From Archilochus colubris (Eukaryota; Chordata; Aves; Apodiformes; Trochilidae): a stretch of 64,000 nt of DNA. A program made the translations under genes and the position numbers. The stretch's first letter is position 1. Every line of letters starts with the position of its first letter. Positions 48,126-61,117 of this stretch are shown piece by piece. The DNA is taken from contig CM041115.1 in the NCBI GenBank assembly GCA_023079485.1, positions 29,564,826 through 29,628,825 on the forward strand, read 5' to 3'. The notes under the pieces are model-generated. The model saw only the letters and a list, made by a program, of their open reading frames with translations. It was not told the origin of the DNA and did not search any database.

Positions 48126-48694
48126 GATGCCTTAAGAATAGATGTGACTGTATTTACCCAGCCTGAAAATAGTGAATCTGATTACCTTGTTCAGAGGGAC
48201 TAACTAAGGTACTTCACATTCAAAATACATGTTAAATAAAGCTTCTAATTTATCTTCCAAAGCATAAACTTAGAGTCACAGAGTAGATTTACCAGCATGA
48301 TTTTGAATGATCATTTTTTGTGTGCAAAAATAGGGTTTAATAACATTTTTTCTTTCACCAGTTGTTACAGAATAGGTGAGAATGGAATACAGATCTTTTC
48401 ATTTAAGTGGTATATTTAATCTCATGTTGTTATTAGTCCATCATTTATGAATATTTAGAATTACACTAAATGAAGTTGATAAATTATTTGGAATCACAGG
48501 AACACTCCTGTGCAAGTTCTAAGACTCAAAGTAGGTCAAGTTTGGTTCTTGCACCTTGAACACTTTACTTTTACATTAAAAGGCCAATATTCATTTTAAA
48601 TCAGGAAAACAAAATATTTCTGTGTGGCACATACTGATGAACACACACATTTCAATAAAGAAACTGCCTAAAGAAAGATACATAGGAAGATCAC

Positions 48695-49978
48695 GAAGCA
48701 GATCCTCCTGAAGGCTCTCCTAAGGCATGTGGATAACAAAGGTGGTTGGTGACAGCCAACATAGCTTCACTAAGGGCAAGTCCTAGACTAAGACACTGAC
48801 TGATCTGATGTCATTTTGCAACGGGGTCTCAGCGTCAGTGGACAAAGGCAGAGCAACAGATGTCACCTACCTGGATCTGTGCAAACCATTTGACATTGTC
48901 CAGCCTAATATTCTAATCTCTAAACTGGGACAGTATAGATTTGGTAGATGGAACACTCATTGGATAAGGAACCGGCTGGATGGCCCAAAGAGTTGTGAGG
49001 AGTGGCTCAGTGTCCAAATGGAGATGTGTGACAAGTGGTGTTCTTCAAGGGTCAGTATTTGGACTAGTACTATTTAACATTTTTGTCAGTGATATGGACA
49101 GTGGAATCAAGCCCACCCTCTGCAAGTTTTTTGCTGACACCAAACTGTGTGGTGAAGTCAACATGCTGGAGGGAAGGGATGCCCAGACTTGAGAAGCCTT
49201 GAGAAGTGGACTCATAGAAACTGCATGAAGTTCAACAAGGCCAAATGTAAGGTTCTGTACCTGGGTCAAGGAAATTCAATGCATGAATACGGGTTGGGAA
49301 GAGAAAGAACTGAGGACCACCCTGAGGACAAGGACTTGAGGTGGGAGTGGATTAGAAGCTTAACATGAGACATCAATCTGGGCTTGCACTCCAGAAAGCC
49401 AGCTGTGTCCTGGGCTGCATAGACAACTGATGAAGGCAGGTGATTCTCCCTTTCTTCACTTTTCTTGTGAGACCCCACCTGGAGTACTGGTTCAGTTCTG
49501 GAGTCCTCAACATAAGAAGGACATTGAGCTCTTTGAGAATGTCCAGAGGAGAGCCACTAAAATGATCAGAGGGCTGGAGCACCTCCCCTGTAAGGACAGG
49601 CTGATGAAGTTGTGGTTGTTCAGCCTACAGAAGAGAAGGCTACAAGGTCACCTTATAGTGGTTTTCCAATGTCTGAATAGGGCCTACAAGAAAGATGGGT
49701 AGGATTTTTTACATGATTGTGTAATAAGAAGACAAGGGGCAATGGTTTCAAACTTGAAAAAAGTTAGGAAAAAAATCTTTCTTGTGAGGGTGGCAAGACA
49801 CTGGAATAGGTTGGCCAGTGAAGTTGTGGCTGCCCACTCCCTGGAAGTGTTCAAGGCCAGGTTGGATGGGACCTTGAGCAACCTGATCTAGTGGGAGGTG
49901 TCCCTGCCCATGCAGGGCTGTTGGAACTCGATGATCTCTAAGGTCCCTTCCAACCCTAAGCATTCTGTGGGTCTCTGA
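48695..49978 (+). mobile_element. CR1 LINE copy, 1.28 kb, RT to 3' end
   Basis: Starts in the RT (GCAGATCCTCCTGAAGGC ... GGTGACAGCCAACATAGCTTCAC) and runs to the 3' end (GATCTCTAAGGTCCCTTCCAACCCTAAGC, then ATTCTGTGGGTCTCTG). Collinear with CR1 throughout and truncated only on the 5' side. The octamer end is degenerate. The - strand frames at 49045-49963 are antisense shadows. Confidence 0.93.
48808..49702 (+). pseudogene. CR1 ORF2 remnant: RT core and C-terminus
   Basis: RT motif A is read as TYLDLCKPFDIV (48808 frame, catalytic Asp kept). The next block is GVLQGSVFGLVLFNIFV in the 48980 frame. The catalytic FADD box is altered to FADT (49130-49141), losing one of the two aspartates. The C-terminal region ([16 protein letters not shown] and a [12 protein letters not shown] stretch) is open at 49430-49702. 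These parts lie in different frames, so the copy is inactive. Confidence 0.85.
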
Positions 49979-50404
49979 AGATTGCTAACTCTTTACCTAA
50001 AGCAATATATTTAGGTTAACCCTTAGCGTCATGTCTTGACCAATGTAGTACTAAGGGTATATTTCTGACTGTCTTATTTCTTCAGACTTTAAAGAAAGGG
50101 AATAGGAACTTTAACAAATCAAATTCTTGAAGAGTAATAGGGAGGAAAGAAAACATTTTTTCCTGGGCTGTAGGAAAGAAACAGTTCCTTCCTTGGGGAC
50201 TGCACACATTTACAAAAGAGGATTGAGTGTCAAAGACAGGGATTTATGCACCCATTAACCTCTCACCTCTAGCCATTTGCAGTCATACTAACACATGAAA
50301 GAATTTAAGTGGAAGCTCCAAATAGCTTTTTTACTGTCACAAATTGGTCATCTCTCCTAAATTGGAAAAATGATTGGAGAAATGCTTAGGGGTAGCCCTG
50401 AGGG

Positions 50405-50428
50405 AAAAAAAAAAAAAAAAAAAAAAAA
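50405..50428. repeat. Poly-A run
   Basis: A run of about 24 A, with no retroposed sequence recognised upstream. Confidence 0.9.
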
Positions 50429-51540
50429 GAGTATTCTAGAAAAAGAGAGATATTGAGTAATCAAGTAATTACTCTAGTTCCTGCTTATTGCACAGAGCTG
50501 GTAATCATGTTGAACAAACATTGGACATTGGTTTTTTGCTTGTTTGTTTGTTTTTAATGGAAGTTCAAGTCTGTGAAATTCTCTGCCTGGAGCAAACACA
50601 CATTTGGATTCCTGTCCAATAAAGCATTAGCAATATCACTGAAGGCAAACATAGCTGAACTTAGTAGAATTGTCCAGAGTGAGTAAAAGAGGAAATGAAA
50701 TGCAAGCACAAATGAAGACCGAGCCAACAAAACAGCCCAATATTTCAATTTTTCTCTTCATGTCTGTGCTCAACATTGTATTCAGAGAAGCTCAATCCAA
50801 AACCATTTCGAGCATAGCAGTTTCAGAAGAAAGATCATCTGAATGAAAGCCCACAGCCACTTATACAAACTGTCCACTGTCCCTCTCACTGCCACATCTC
50901 ATCCACATCTCTGTTTAGTTTTTCTCACAAGTGTTGCTCTCTCTAGAGTTGTTTCTTTCTGGATGGAACCTGACTGAACCATAATTTGTGTTTAGAAGAA
51001 TTTTAGATTCATATTTTCTGGAACACTGTTTGATAGCTTTCCTTGTTTCCCAGTGAGATTTTGTAACTAAACTAATAAGCTACCTGAATAAAAGAATTTT
51101 TACATGGGAGCACATCCAGACATTACAAAACTGATATGTGTTATCTCAGGCATAGCATATGATTGTGATACTAATTAGAAACTTCAAGCTTTTAAACATT
51201 TCCATAGATTTCAGTACCTTGAATTTAACACCTTTATTTAAACAAAGAAACAAACAACAATGCATTAAAATAATTTTTATTGAAGCATCTAGTTATCTCT
51301 TTCTAAAACCAGAAACTATTTCAATAAGGCAAGGACAAAGTAAAGCCCACTACTAAAAGCATTGTCCTAGCACCAGCAAGCCACAGGTCAAGATAATTTT
51401 CTGAATCTGTTGTTGAAAATAAAAATGCTCTTACATGAGTGTAATGAACAGAATTCTTCCTTACACAGTTGCCTTCAGTAAAGAAGTAGTCTCTTTTCAA
51501 TTCCAGCTCTTTGAGTTCATGTAACTCAGAAAAACTCATG

Positions 51541-51598
51541 AGTAAAACAAAACAAACAACAAGAAACAAAACAAAACAAACAAAAAAGACAAAAAAAG
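51541..51598. repeat. A-rich (A/C) low-complexity tract
   Basis: AAAACAAAACAAACAACAAG-type units followed by AAAACAAAC repeats. Confidence 0.9.
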
Positions 51599-54500
51599 GC
51601 CTGGGAATAGCTGAACATACAGATTTGTTTATAAGAAGATTCTGTACTCAGAATCCACATCTGTTCAAAATAGTCTAATTAAATTTCAACCATTTTTGTA
51701 GCTAGTATGACTTAAAAAAATCAATCCATAAAGGAAAAGCATGGAAAAATTACAGACCCCAGTGACACAAGAATCCTTCTCTAAACCAGCCTATCTTCTG
51801 TCTTCATAAATCCTTTAGAGGAATAATTAAACAGTGCCTACCATTCTACAAAAATTTTACTCGGCAGGCTAGACTGTCATAGAGTGAGCAGCCCTGCTAG
51901 AACATCTAATTTCTTTGCATGTGGCTCTCTAACCATCATTAACTCAGTTGTTCCACAGGAGTCTCTGGTAATATATTTTGTACAAGGTGCCTCATCTGCA
52001 AGATTTCAACAAGAATATATATTCCTAGAAAGGAAAAAATAAAGGGCAGTGCATATATCTTCCAGATGACTGTGGACGCACTGCTCTTGACATACCCACA
52101 ATATCCATCCTTTGCTCCAGGGTTATGCCAAGACTTCATTTGTTCACAAATATTCCAGTCTCCAAACTCTCTTCACTCTATGGAAAACATATGAAAGCAG
52201 CTGCTGTTTCCACCAGTCCAGACCCTTTGGATACACACACACTTTGCATCATAAAATGGGGATTAATGGTGGGTTTTTTCTCTTCTCTCTGTGGCACATA
52301 TACCCCTCCCTTTATCATACACCTACTCAGTGGTCTCATTTTATTCATCAACTAGTTTTATGAAAGTTGACAATTATGTTTTATGTTCCATTCACAACTG
52401 ATGAGGACTTCTCATGCCTCTCTGCACTCTGCTCTCTGCACTGACAAAGCCTTCTTTTTAAATGTCAGATGGCTTGCTTAGTAGAACAGAACTTTTAGAC
52501 TTGTGTTTTAGGGCAACTAATAATGTCTGTATTAGAGATGTCTAGCATGATTAAAATGGCAATTAAGTTTATGAAATGTATAAAGTGTCAAATACATTTT
52601 ATCACAAACAACATTGAGAAAGATCACTTTTATTATCCTGCAGCTTTCTAACAGGTCTATCAATTACAATTTTCTAATATTGTTGAGTGATAAATTACCA
52701 TCTATGAGAGACAACCTCTGTGGCATTTTTATGGTAAATATTACAATCACAAATGATAAAGCATGAGGAATGCTCTTGGGTTTACCTCTTGCCTATTGTT
52801 GCCCCGCTGAATTCTGCACTGAAAATTAATGACTGAGCTAGTTTCTAACACTTTGCTCCACCATCTTCTCTTGTTCAAGGGACAAAACCCCCCTCAAAAC
52901 TAATCTTATGCAAAGACTCACTAGCATGTCTCCAGCATAAAGGATCTTGGAAGTAATTTCCAACTGGTGTATGTGGCTTCTACTCCTTGTATTAGATTGC
53001 TCAAACAGCTGCAACTGGTGTAGTACTTATAGCTCCTGAAGGCCTGCTCTTTTTGATTATCTTAAAGCAGACATGCCAAGCTGCTCTGACTTTTCCCTTG
53101 ATAGATTTGAATCTGGATTGAGCCAAAGATTAGGAGGGTGGAAAATTGTTTAGGCTTTTTTTCTCATTTCCACTAATGTCTTTCTTCTTCTGCTTCATAT
53201 ACTGGGAGTATGTTGTTCTGACAGTAACTAAGAATGAATCCATTAAGAAAGTAATGTAGCCAGTAGCACTTTTCAATGTCTCTCCTCAGGACAGGATGCA
53301 AGATAGGGTTTTTATTACCAGTCTTTATTACCTCAGTAGGCCATTTTGTCATCTCTAAAAGAACCCTAGCACTGCCAAGCTAAAGTAACATGGTGCTTTT
53401 TTAGAGCCTGAAATTCACACACAGAAGAGATCAGAATCCTATTACACCTCTGTTGCCTGAGACCAAGGCATTTGCACAAACCCCACAGCTTCATTTATTG
53501 CTTTGTTTGAAAACAGACTTTTTCTCCTCTGATTATACAAGAAGCTGCTGCTATGTTTCAGATTCACTGTCTGACTAAAACCAGTTCTCTAGCTTTTACA
53601 CGATACATTAATAACAGAAAGTACTTGTGCCACTGAAAGGCATAATCAGTGAGTTGTCTTGGTTAGGCCATGAAGTGGATGTAGAGATGACCTTACTTCA
53701 CCTTTTAGGTATGCACACAAAGGTTATTGAGAACCACCCTGTTGGCAGTGGCTGTGAGTTGGGGAGCCTTCGTCAAATGTGGATACTGTGAGCAGTGCAA
53801 CCTACACCCATCTGAGATTAGCATACTGGCACCATTCCCAGAAACAGTCATGCATACAGATGCAGAGCCTCCAGAATTTCCAGAAAAGCATTTCCCAGAC
53901 TTTTTGAACACTTACCGCATTGCTTCCTGCATGTTTCACAGAATACCTGCAAACATTATATTGTGCCTAGGTAACCTGTTTTTCTCATGTTTCCTAAAAT
54001 CAAAATGCTAATTGCTTTCCCAGATCAGGATCTGAAGGCAGTTACACAAATATTTAAGCATCTTTTATGAAACTAGGAATGCCAGTCTAGGATAGGTTGA
54101 AGGAAGGAGGTGTAATTTTTCCCCATGACATAACAGTTAAAACTATAAAGAGAAATTACCTGCTCAGGTGACCAAGAAGAGGATAGACTTGTGCAATGAC
54201 TCCACTTATTTTTACTGTGCTTACTCACCAGTTTAGACTTTCATCTGAAACTTATATTTTGACAGCCCTGCTTCAGGCAATAGCATCCTTTATTAAATGG
54301 TTTCTCCAGCTGTCAAAACAAGATTTGAGGTGTCAGTGCTTGAGAATGACTAAAACACATGAAAGGCAGAGCAACTTTGTCAGGTAAAAAAAGCAAATTG
54401 CTTCTTTTGAAATTCTTCCTCTGTTACTGTTAAGCTGAAAAGAAAATGACAATTTGTAATTCTCTGTATGTGCATGTGCATATACATTTAAAAAAATGTT

Positions 54501-56487
54501 TAAATGTGTGTGTGCATATTTGCAGGTGTATTAAGTATGTATATAATGTCAGCATGTACATCTTCTAAAAAGAGCCAGTGAGTAGGCAATATCCAGCAGT
54601 CTTTAAACAAAGACATATTTTCTGAAGGGAAATAGCCAAGAAGGCTCTTCCTAGTTTCAGAGCTGCTTCAAGTGCTCTGTCCTGAGCACAATCGATCAAA
54701 GAATGCATTGCAATAATATTAACACCTACATGGGAGGTGGGAGTATTGGATCAGGAAGGCAGAGATAATTTCTGGTAGTTCTGGCTACACAAGAGAAGGA
54801 TATAACACTGCTCCTAGATTCTGGAAGGACTACAGTGAGAGGATGTTTGCTCTTGTAATTAAAGAGGTATAGCAGAGAGAATTTCCATCATTCTTCCATT
54901 GATGAACATGGCTTTTGAAAGACATATGGTTACCAGGAATGAAGGCTCCAGAAATGTAAACCCTTCCCCTTTCCAGCATGGTTTAGCATTAGGAAATCCA
55001 TAATTGAGTTCTCAGAGTACTGGAGGAAAAAAAGCTCATCTGGGACCTGATTCAAAATACGCTGAAGTTGACAGAAGAAAGCCCACTGATTCAAATTAGA
55101 TTTTGTCAAAACACAGTGCTCTTAGACAAGACTTTCTGTTTTAATTGTGTATCTGTGATTTTTTCTATTTGCAGAAACAAATGAGAGGTTAAGGAAGTAT
55201 GCAGAGGAGAAGCTTTGTACGAGTTACCTTTTTAGGCCATAGATACTAAAAGAACAGCTTGGTATTCTGGTAGTTTTGTTCATCAACAAGTTCATTGAGA
55301 AAAATAGGTAAATCTTGTAAGAGTGATCTCTTTAGTTGTTAAGATATCCATCAGGTCACCTAAAAACACAGATATCTTGTTGAGGGAAGTGGAGAAGCAA
55401 AGATGAGGCAAACTGTGGGGAGAAGAAAAGGAGTTTTGAGATGGATTGTTGACACTTAGAAGCAGTGTGAGAGGTGAATGAGTAGACAGGGAAATTAGAG
55501 CAAAAAAGTTTGTTATTTGGAATGGAATAAGGGAACAAAAAAGAAATGCTACAGAAGTAAAAATGCATTTGGCGTGCTTAGAGAAAAGAAGTAAAAATGA
55601 TATGGAAAAATTTTCATACTCATGGTTAGACAGTATAGTACAGAAAAAAGAAAAGAAAATTATGTAGGTTGAGGCAGCTGACCTACAGTGTCATGAAATC
55701 AGCAAGTACATTGCTGAAGATGGGAATACACTTTACAGAGAAAACACTTAAATATGGTGCTAGGGATGATATGGTAAAAAGACTTTATAATAACAAAGCA
55801 AAACCTGTGTTGATAAAAGAGATGAATAAACTCAAAGCTGATTCAAAATTCCTTCTTACTAAAAGGAGACACTACTGTACCAGAAGTTACACTCAGATGT
55901 TTGGTGCTAAGGCCTACTGGAATCCTTGTTGTCTAGTAAAATTACGTGCTTCTTTATCAAAGTGGTTATTTTTTTATGCAACACTTTTTATTCCTCTGAA
56001 GCAAAGGCCACAAGACTGAACCTTTAGTCACAATAATTTCAGCTTTTCTTGATATATTTTTTTCAGAGTTTCAGTATTCATCACACTTTAGAGTGGTGCA
56101 AGAATGAAACTAGATTCAAAAACGCAGCTAGTAATACTTCAGCAGGATTTCCTGAGGTCAACTCAAAAATAGGCACTACTTTACCCGCTTTGTTACATAC
56201 CTTTGCAAATATCAAAGAATCAATTGAACTGCCAATGGAAATGAAGCTAGATCTAAGCTCTATATAGCACCTCAGTTCCCAAGAGCTATGACCTTGGTTT
56301 AAGGTAACTGTATCTACCAGCTGACCAGCACAACTATAATGAATTCCAACAGAAGATCCCTTCACAAACACTTCTCCATTCAGTACTGAGAAAGAAAGTT
56401 GTCATCAGATCACAATTACTGGGCCATTGCAGGAGGCCTGTCTAATTCTAAAGACCCTTGAGCTGCTGGCCACACTTTTTTGTTGCA

Positions 56488-57962
56488 GTCCGGGGTATGG
56501 TTGCTTTTCTTAGCTGCCAGTAAACAATGCCAGTTTTTCATCCACCTGTACTCCTAAGATCTTCTCCACAGAGCTGCTCTCACCCTCTTCATCCCCAGCC
56601 TGTACTGCTATTAAGGATTGTCCAGACCTATGTGCAGAACCTTACACTGGGCCTCGTCAGACTTGAGCTTGCTGAGGTCCCTCTGGATATTCTCCTGTCC
56701 CTCAGTCATGTCAACCACACTACCGAGCTTGCTGTCATCTGTAAACTTGCTGAGTGTACACTTGATCCCACTGTCTCTATGTCCCTAATGAAGATATTAA
56801 AACAGTGCTGGTCCTAATATGGTCCCCTGAGGGACACCACTCATCCCATCCATCACCACTCTTCCCCATCTATCAAAAAATACATTCATCAAATCTTTAA
56901 GTCTCTAGTTAAGAGAGAAGGGTGTTGTGGGGAACTGTGTCAAAAGCTTTACAGAAGTCCAGAGACATGACACACAGAGATCTTCCCCCAACCAATGATG
57001 TAGACACTCCATCATAGAAGGGCACTTGGTTGGTCAGGCAGGACTTGCCCTTGATAAAGCCATGCTGGCTCTGTTGAATCACCTCCCTGTCCTCCATGTG
57101 CTTTAGCATGTCTTCTAGAAGGATCTGTTTCATGATCCTCCCAGGCAATGAAGTGAGGCTGACAGGTCACTAGCTCCCAGTTTTTCTCTTTCTACCCTTT
57201 TTAAAAATTGGTGCAATGTTTCCCTTTTTCCAGTCACCAGGGACTTCACCTGACTGCCATGACTTTTAAAAATCACGTAGAGTGGCCTGGCAACTGCTTC
57301 AGCCAGTTCCCTCAGGGATCTGGGAAGTATCTCATCAGGTCCCGTAGGTTTATGAAAGTTCATGTTCCCTGGGTGGTCATGAACCTGATCTTCTTTTACT
57401 AGGGAAGACGGAAGCAAAAAGTTGTTGAGTACCTCAGCCTTTTTTCATCCACTCTTACCAGCTTGCCAGTCATATTCATCAGAGTGGCAGTGATTCCTTT
57501 GACCTTTTTTGTTCTGGCTGACATACCTGTAGAAGCCTTTATTACTCTCTGCATCCCTTACCAAGTTCAGCTCCAGCCACACCTTGGCCTTCCTGACCCC
57601 ATCCTTACACAAGTATCCCTGTTCTTTTCCCAGGATACTTGTCTCTGCTCCTGCTGCCTGTGCAATTCCTTCTTGCCCTTTGGTCTGACCAATAAGTCAA
57701 CTCATCCAGGCCAGTCTCTTGACTTCCTTGCCTGATTTTTTACACCTGGGGATCAAGAACTCTCGTGCTCTATAGATGGAAATATCCATAAAGATCTGCC
57801 TGCTCTGTTCTGCTACCTTTTCTCTGAGAGACGTTTTCAAGGAAGGCCTATTAACTAACGCCTTGAACAGCTGGAAGTTTTCTTTCCTAAAATTCAGGTT
57901 CCTGATTTTACTTTACATCCTTCAGGACTGTGAACTCCAACAGTGTTCTGGAGGAGCTGTTA
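56488..57962 (-). mobile_element. CR1 LINE copy lacking its 3' end
   Basis: Runs collinear with CR1 ORF2 from the RT thumb (56488) back through the RT core to the segment between endonuclease and RT (57500-57960, reverse complement of lysine-rich codons and a KGFYRYVSQNKK-like stretch near 57500-57545). The ORF2 C-terminus, 3' UTR and octamers are missing, although LINE insertions begin from the 3' end. So the copy lost its 3' side after insertion, or the boundary is a rearrangement. It is older-looking than the copy at 61.1 kb. Confidence 0.9.
56909..57417 (-). pseudogene. CR1 ORF2 remnant: reverse transcriptase core
   Basis: On the - strand, PTGPDEILPRSLRELAEAVA (57130-57417 frame) leads into [14 protein letters not shown] and [17 protein letters not shown] (56909-57148 frame). 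The latter holds RT motif A with its catalytic Asp intact. The two frames differ, so at least one frame change separates them, and stops follow. Annotated as dead RT. Confidence 0.88.
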
Positions 57963-60900
57963 GGCAATAAATAGGCAACAAAATAATCATTAAAAATCGT
58001 AAGAGTTTACATCCTCATTTTCTGAGGGACTTCATGGTGTGGATGGGAAAGGAAAAGAGACCTAAGGATATTTCGATTGTACAAATCACAAAGAAACCTG
58101 GTTTGTTCTAGTGCAATTATTAAATGTTCCTCCCCTTCAAAAATTATAGTACAAGTATTTAATCCTGAACTGATATATTCTTTTCTGAATATGAAAGTTT
58201 AGTAGCCTTTTATGAGCAGGTTTTCCTGTATCTAACAGAGCCATAGCATCATAAGGCAGGCTGGGGAAAAAACCTTCCCACTAAAAGCCCAAAAAATATC
58301 CAGTAGACATTGAAGCAGATAATACTCAAGCTGTATATACCCAGTGCAAGAATCTCCCTACTTAAAAGCTTTTAGAAAAAGCAGTAATTGGGTCAATGTC
58401 AGCTCAACAAATTCAGTCTTAAATCTCTTCCTGTTCATCCTTTTGTTAACCTGCATTTAACTTCTGGCTCCATGCTTATAATTTATACATCAATTCTGAG
58501 AAAAAATAATCTCATTCTAAAATTGGTTCCTTGAAAATCCTAGACATATTATTTCTATTATTATTCATGGTGGTCTAGAAACAGAGTTTAACAACCTTAA
58601 ACCTTCCTACTATTATTTTCAAAGTCTATAAAAGAAAGCCTCAGACCCTTGTAGTTCTATCATTTTCATTAGATCGTCCTGTACTTTGTTCTTTAAGAAA
58701 CTGATGAGCATACTTAAAAAAAAAACAAAAAACAAACAAACAAACAAAAACAAAAACAAAAACAAAAAACAAAAACAAAAACAAACCTGACCTAAGCAAA
58801 AATTAAGGTCTGTCTGGAAAGAGTGGTGAAAGTTTGAGGTGACAGGTCATAAAATATTTTTTTTAATAAAACAGAGAGAGTGTATGTACCAAAAATATTT
58901 TGTTCCCTTGCACAATACTCCCCAAAACTCTACTGTTTTTCCTTAGACAAAATCAATACAACCAAAAAGACCACACAAAATTGTTTTTTATGCTATGAAG
59001 TGTACTCACCATGACCACGGAGAGAAATTACAGAATTTTCCTAATGGTCAAAAAATGACCATCATAACTGACATTAATTGGTGCCCTTACTGGAAGCTTG
59101 AACAAAGACCATGGTTTAGTCAAGTCTAGCTACAAATCCTTGTCCCTGGAGAAAGTCTTCCTGGGTCACTGTTTCACGGGGAGGCTTGGATTGCCACTGT
59201 CTGCTTCATGTCTGTACTTTAAGTATGTTCCTGTCTTGTATTTTTTTTAACGAGCATCTCTATACGTCACTGAAAATGAAGATGTGCCCTACTTGCCTAA
59301 GCTGTACTGAAAGAGTAAGAGAGAAGAGGAAAAAAATGTCAAAAAGTAGATGAACGCTTTGCTGATAGTCAGGAGAAGCTAAAGGCTAGGTTGATGTAGT
59401 ATAATAAACCACAGATTACAGATAGGCATGGGAAGAAAACTGGCTGGCTGGGAGACACCTGCTAAATTACTCAACTCAATTCAATCGAAATATCTGCAAA
59501 TTGCTGTTACCATTTAAGCCCCTTAAACTGCAATTTAAATGGGAAGACACCAGACACAAAGATGCCTTAGTCTTTTGAACATGGAAATGTCATCCACAGA
59601 AGATTGCACAATTCTGTCAGTAAACTGTTTTATAATACAACCCAGAGCATCTTTATATATGTTTTCCCAAATTTCCAAAATTTCTTCTAATTCTGGGAAA
59701 AGACCACCGTTTTAAGGAACATTTTAATCCTCCTTTCTACATTAAGTACAGTACACTAAAATAAACCAGTCTGAGAGATAAAAACAGACCAGATTTTGCT
59801 AAATCATAGTAATAATAGATGTTATTTGAGACTTTCAAATATATCAACATGGACTTCAGCACCTCTTCTCTGACTAACAACAGATGTAACATTCACCTCC
59901 TGAACCTCTGTTGACTTTCACCAGCTAGAGAGGGGATGATGTTTTGGAGCAGCACTGAGACACTAAAAAGCCCCACATCACCTTGAAGTGAGTGCATTTC
60001 ATTTCTGTATCTTGTACACAAGTCTTACATACAAAGACCAGCCTTCATTTCTTTGCCAAGTTTAAGGCAATTGATAAAACATTGGCTTAATTCAGTGATA
60101 AATGTTCTAATAAGCCTATTCTGTTCCACATTATCTAAAAATATTTAATGATGGCAGCCCATTTAATGGATTCTGCAAGGAATTAAAAAATATTTTTTTT
60201 AGTTGCTCTCTTTCTCCACCAGTCCCTTATATTAGATTTCATTTCTGTATAATTTCTATTAAAATATTTGCAAAAAAAGTGAAAATAATTTCCTTGACAG
60301 CCTTCAACTACATTAAGCTGTCATATTTTAGCACATAACTTTCAATTACAAATATGTCACATCTCTAAATGATGTATATAAAGGTTCAGTGGTTTTAGCA
60401 AATGGCTTCTATATTCATGAAAAAAAACAAAAAAGCCCACACCATAACAAGTAGAGAATGCAGCATGTAGGAATGTAGGATCAGAAGTCTGACATGAAAA
60501 TTAGAATTTTTTCCATTCTGATAATTTGACCTCTTTCACAACTTTTCCCTTTCACAGCTACACAAAAGGATGGATAAACTGTGTGGTAAAATTTAACTGT
60601 TACTTTTTGTATAGCATCATTAGCAAATACAGGAAAACACATACTTCAGTTTCTAACTCTCTGAAGATTTATTGTAACCATCTTTAGTGTTCTCATAAAC
60701 ATCTTAAAATAATCTGTTTCATTAACAAAATGCCTTACCTTGCTGACCCATCCAGCTCTAATTGGATGGTGGTGTCTCTTTAGCTGGTTCCATTATTTGA
60801 TGGTACTGTTTCTGGTACACAAGGGAGAGGTTATTCTTAAACTAATAACACTAACAGCATGATGAGCAAAACCTCTTCTGGTTCAGCTTTGTCTCACAAC

Positions 60901-61089
60901 AATCTCTTGGAAAGCAGCTGCCAGAACATGGGTAAATTATTTTCAGATGGCAATAACTTAAGTGCTAATGGCTGACGACTGGAGATGGCTATTTCAGCAA
61001 TCCTTTCACTTTTTAAATTTTTTTTAGTGTCTTCCATATTAATTACAAGATGTTACATTTTTTCATGTGTGGTAAAAGCACTCATTCTT
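57963..61089. other. Unique AT-rich DNA, no gene seen
   Basis: Contains the CAAAAA-type simple repeat at 58711-58787. Nothing else was recognised. Confidence 0.5.
58711..58787. repeat. A-rich CAAAAA simple repeat
   Basis: Regular CAAAAA and CAAA units. Confidence 0.93.
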
Positions 61090-61112
61090 AAAAAAAAAAA
61101 AAAAAAAAAAAA
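61090..61112. repeat. Poly-A run beside a CR1 3' end
   Basis: About 23 A, five bases before the CR1 terminus. In CR1 sense this is a poly-T downstream of the element, not a tail. Confidence 0.9.
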
Positions 61113-61117
61113 TCAGA

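Larger units (their letters stand above)
44177..48694. other. Unique AT-rich DNA with homopolymer runs
   Basis: Poly-A at 45275-45302, duplicated poly-T at 45599-45652 and poly-A at 48104-48125. No repeat family or coding exon was recognised; frames of 60-89 codons have no known domain. Confidence 0.5.
49979..56487. other. Unique DNA, no supported gene
   Basis: Poly-A at 50405-50428 and an A/C-rich tract at 51541-51598. The 94-codon (53727-54011) and 116-codon (55669-56019) + strand frames show no recognisable domain and are treated as chance frames. No repeat family was recognised. Confidence 0.45.

Noticed and set aside
50405..50428. Poly-A run as the tail of a processed pseudogene
   Set aside because: No open or mRNA-like sequence upstream; processed pseudogenes are rare in birds because CR1 does not use poly-A.
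53727..54011. 94-codon + strand open frame that could pass for a secreted peptide
   Set aside because: The hydrophobic start is weak and nothing in the rest matches a family I know.
55669..56019. 116-codon Lys/Arg-rich + strand open frame
   Set aside because: No recognisable family and no flanking support. A conservation test would be decisive, but I cannot run one.
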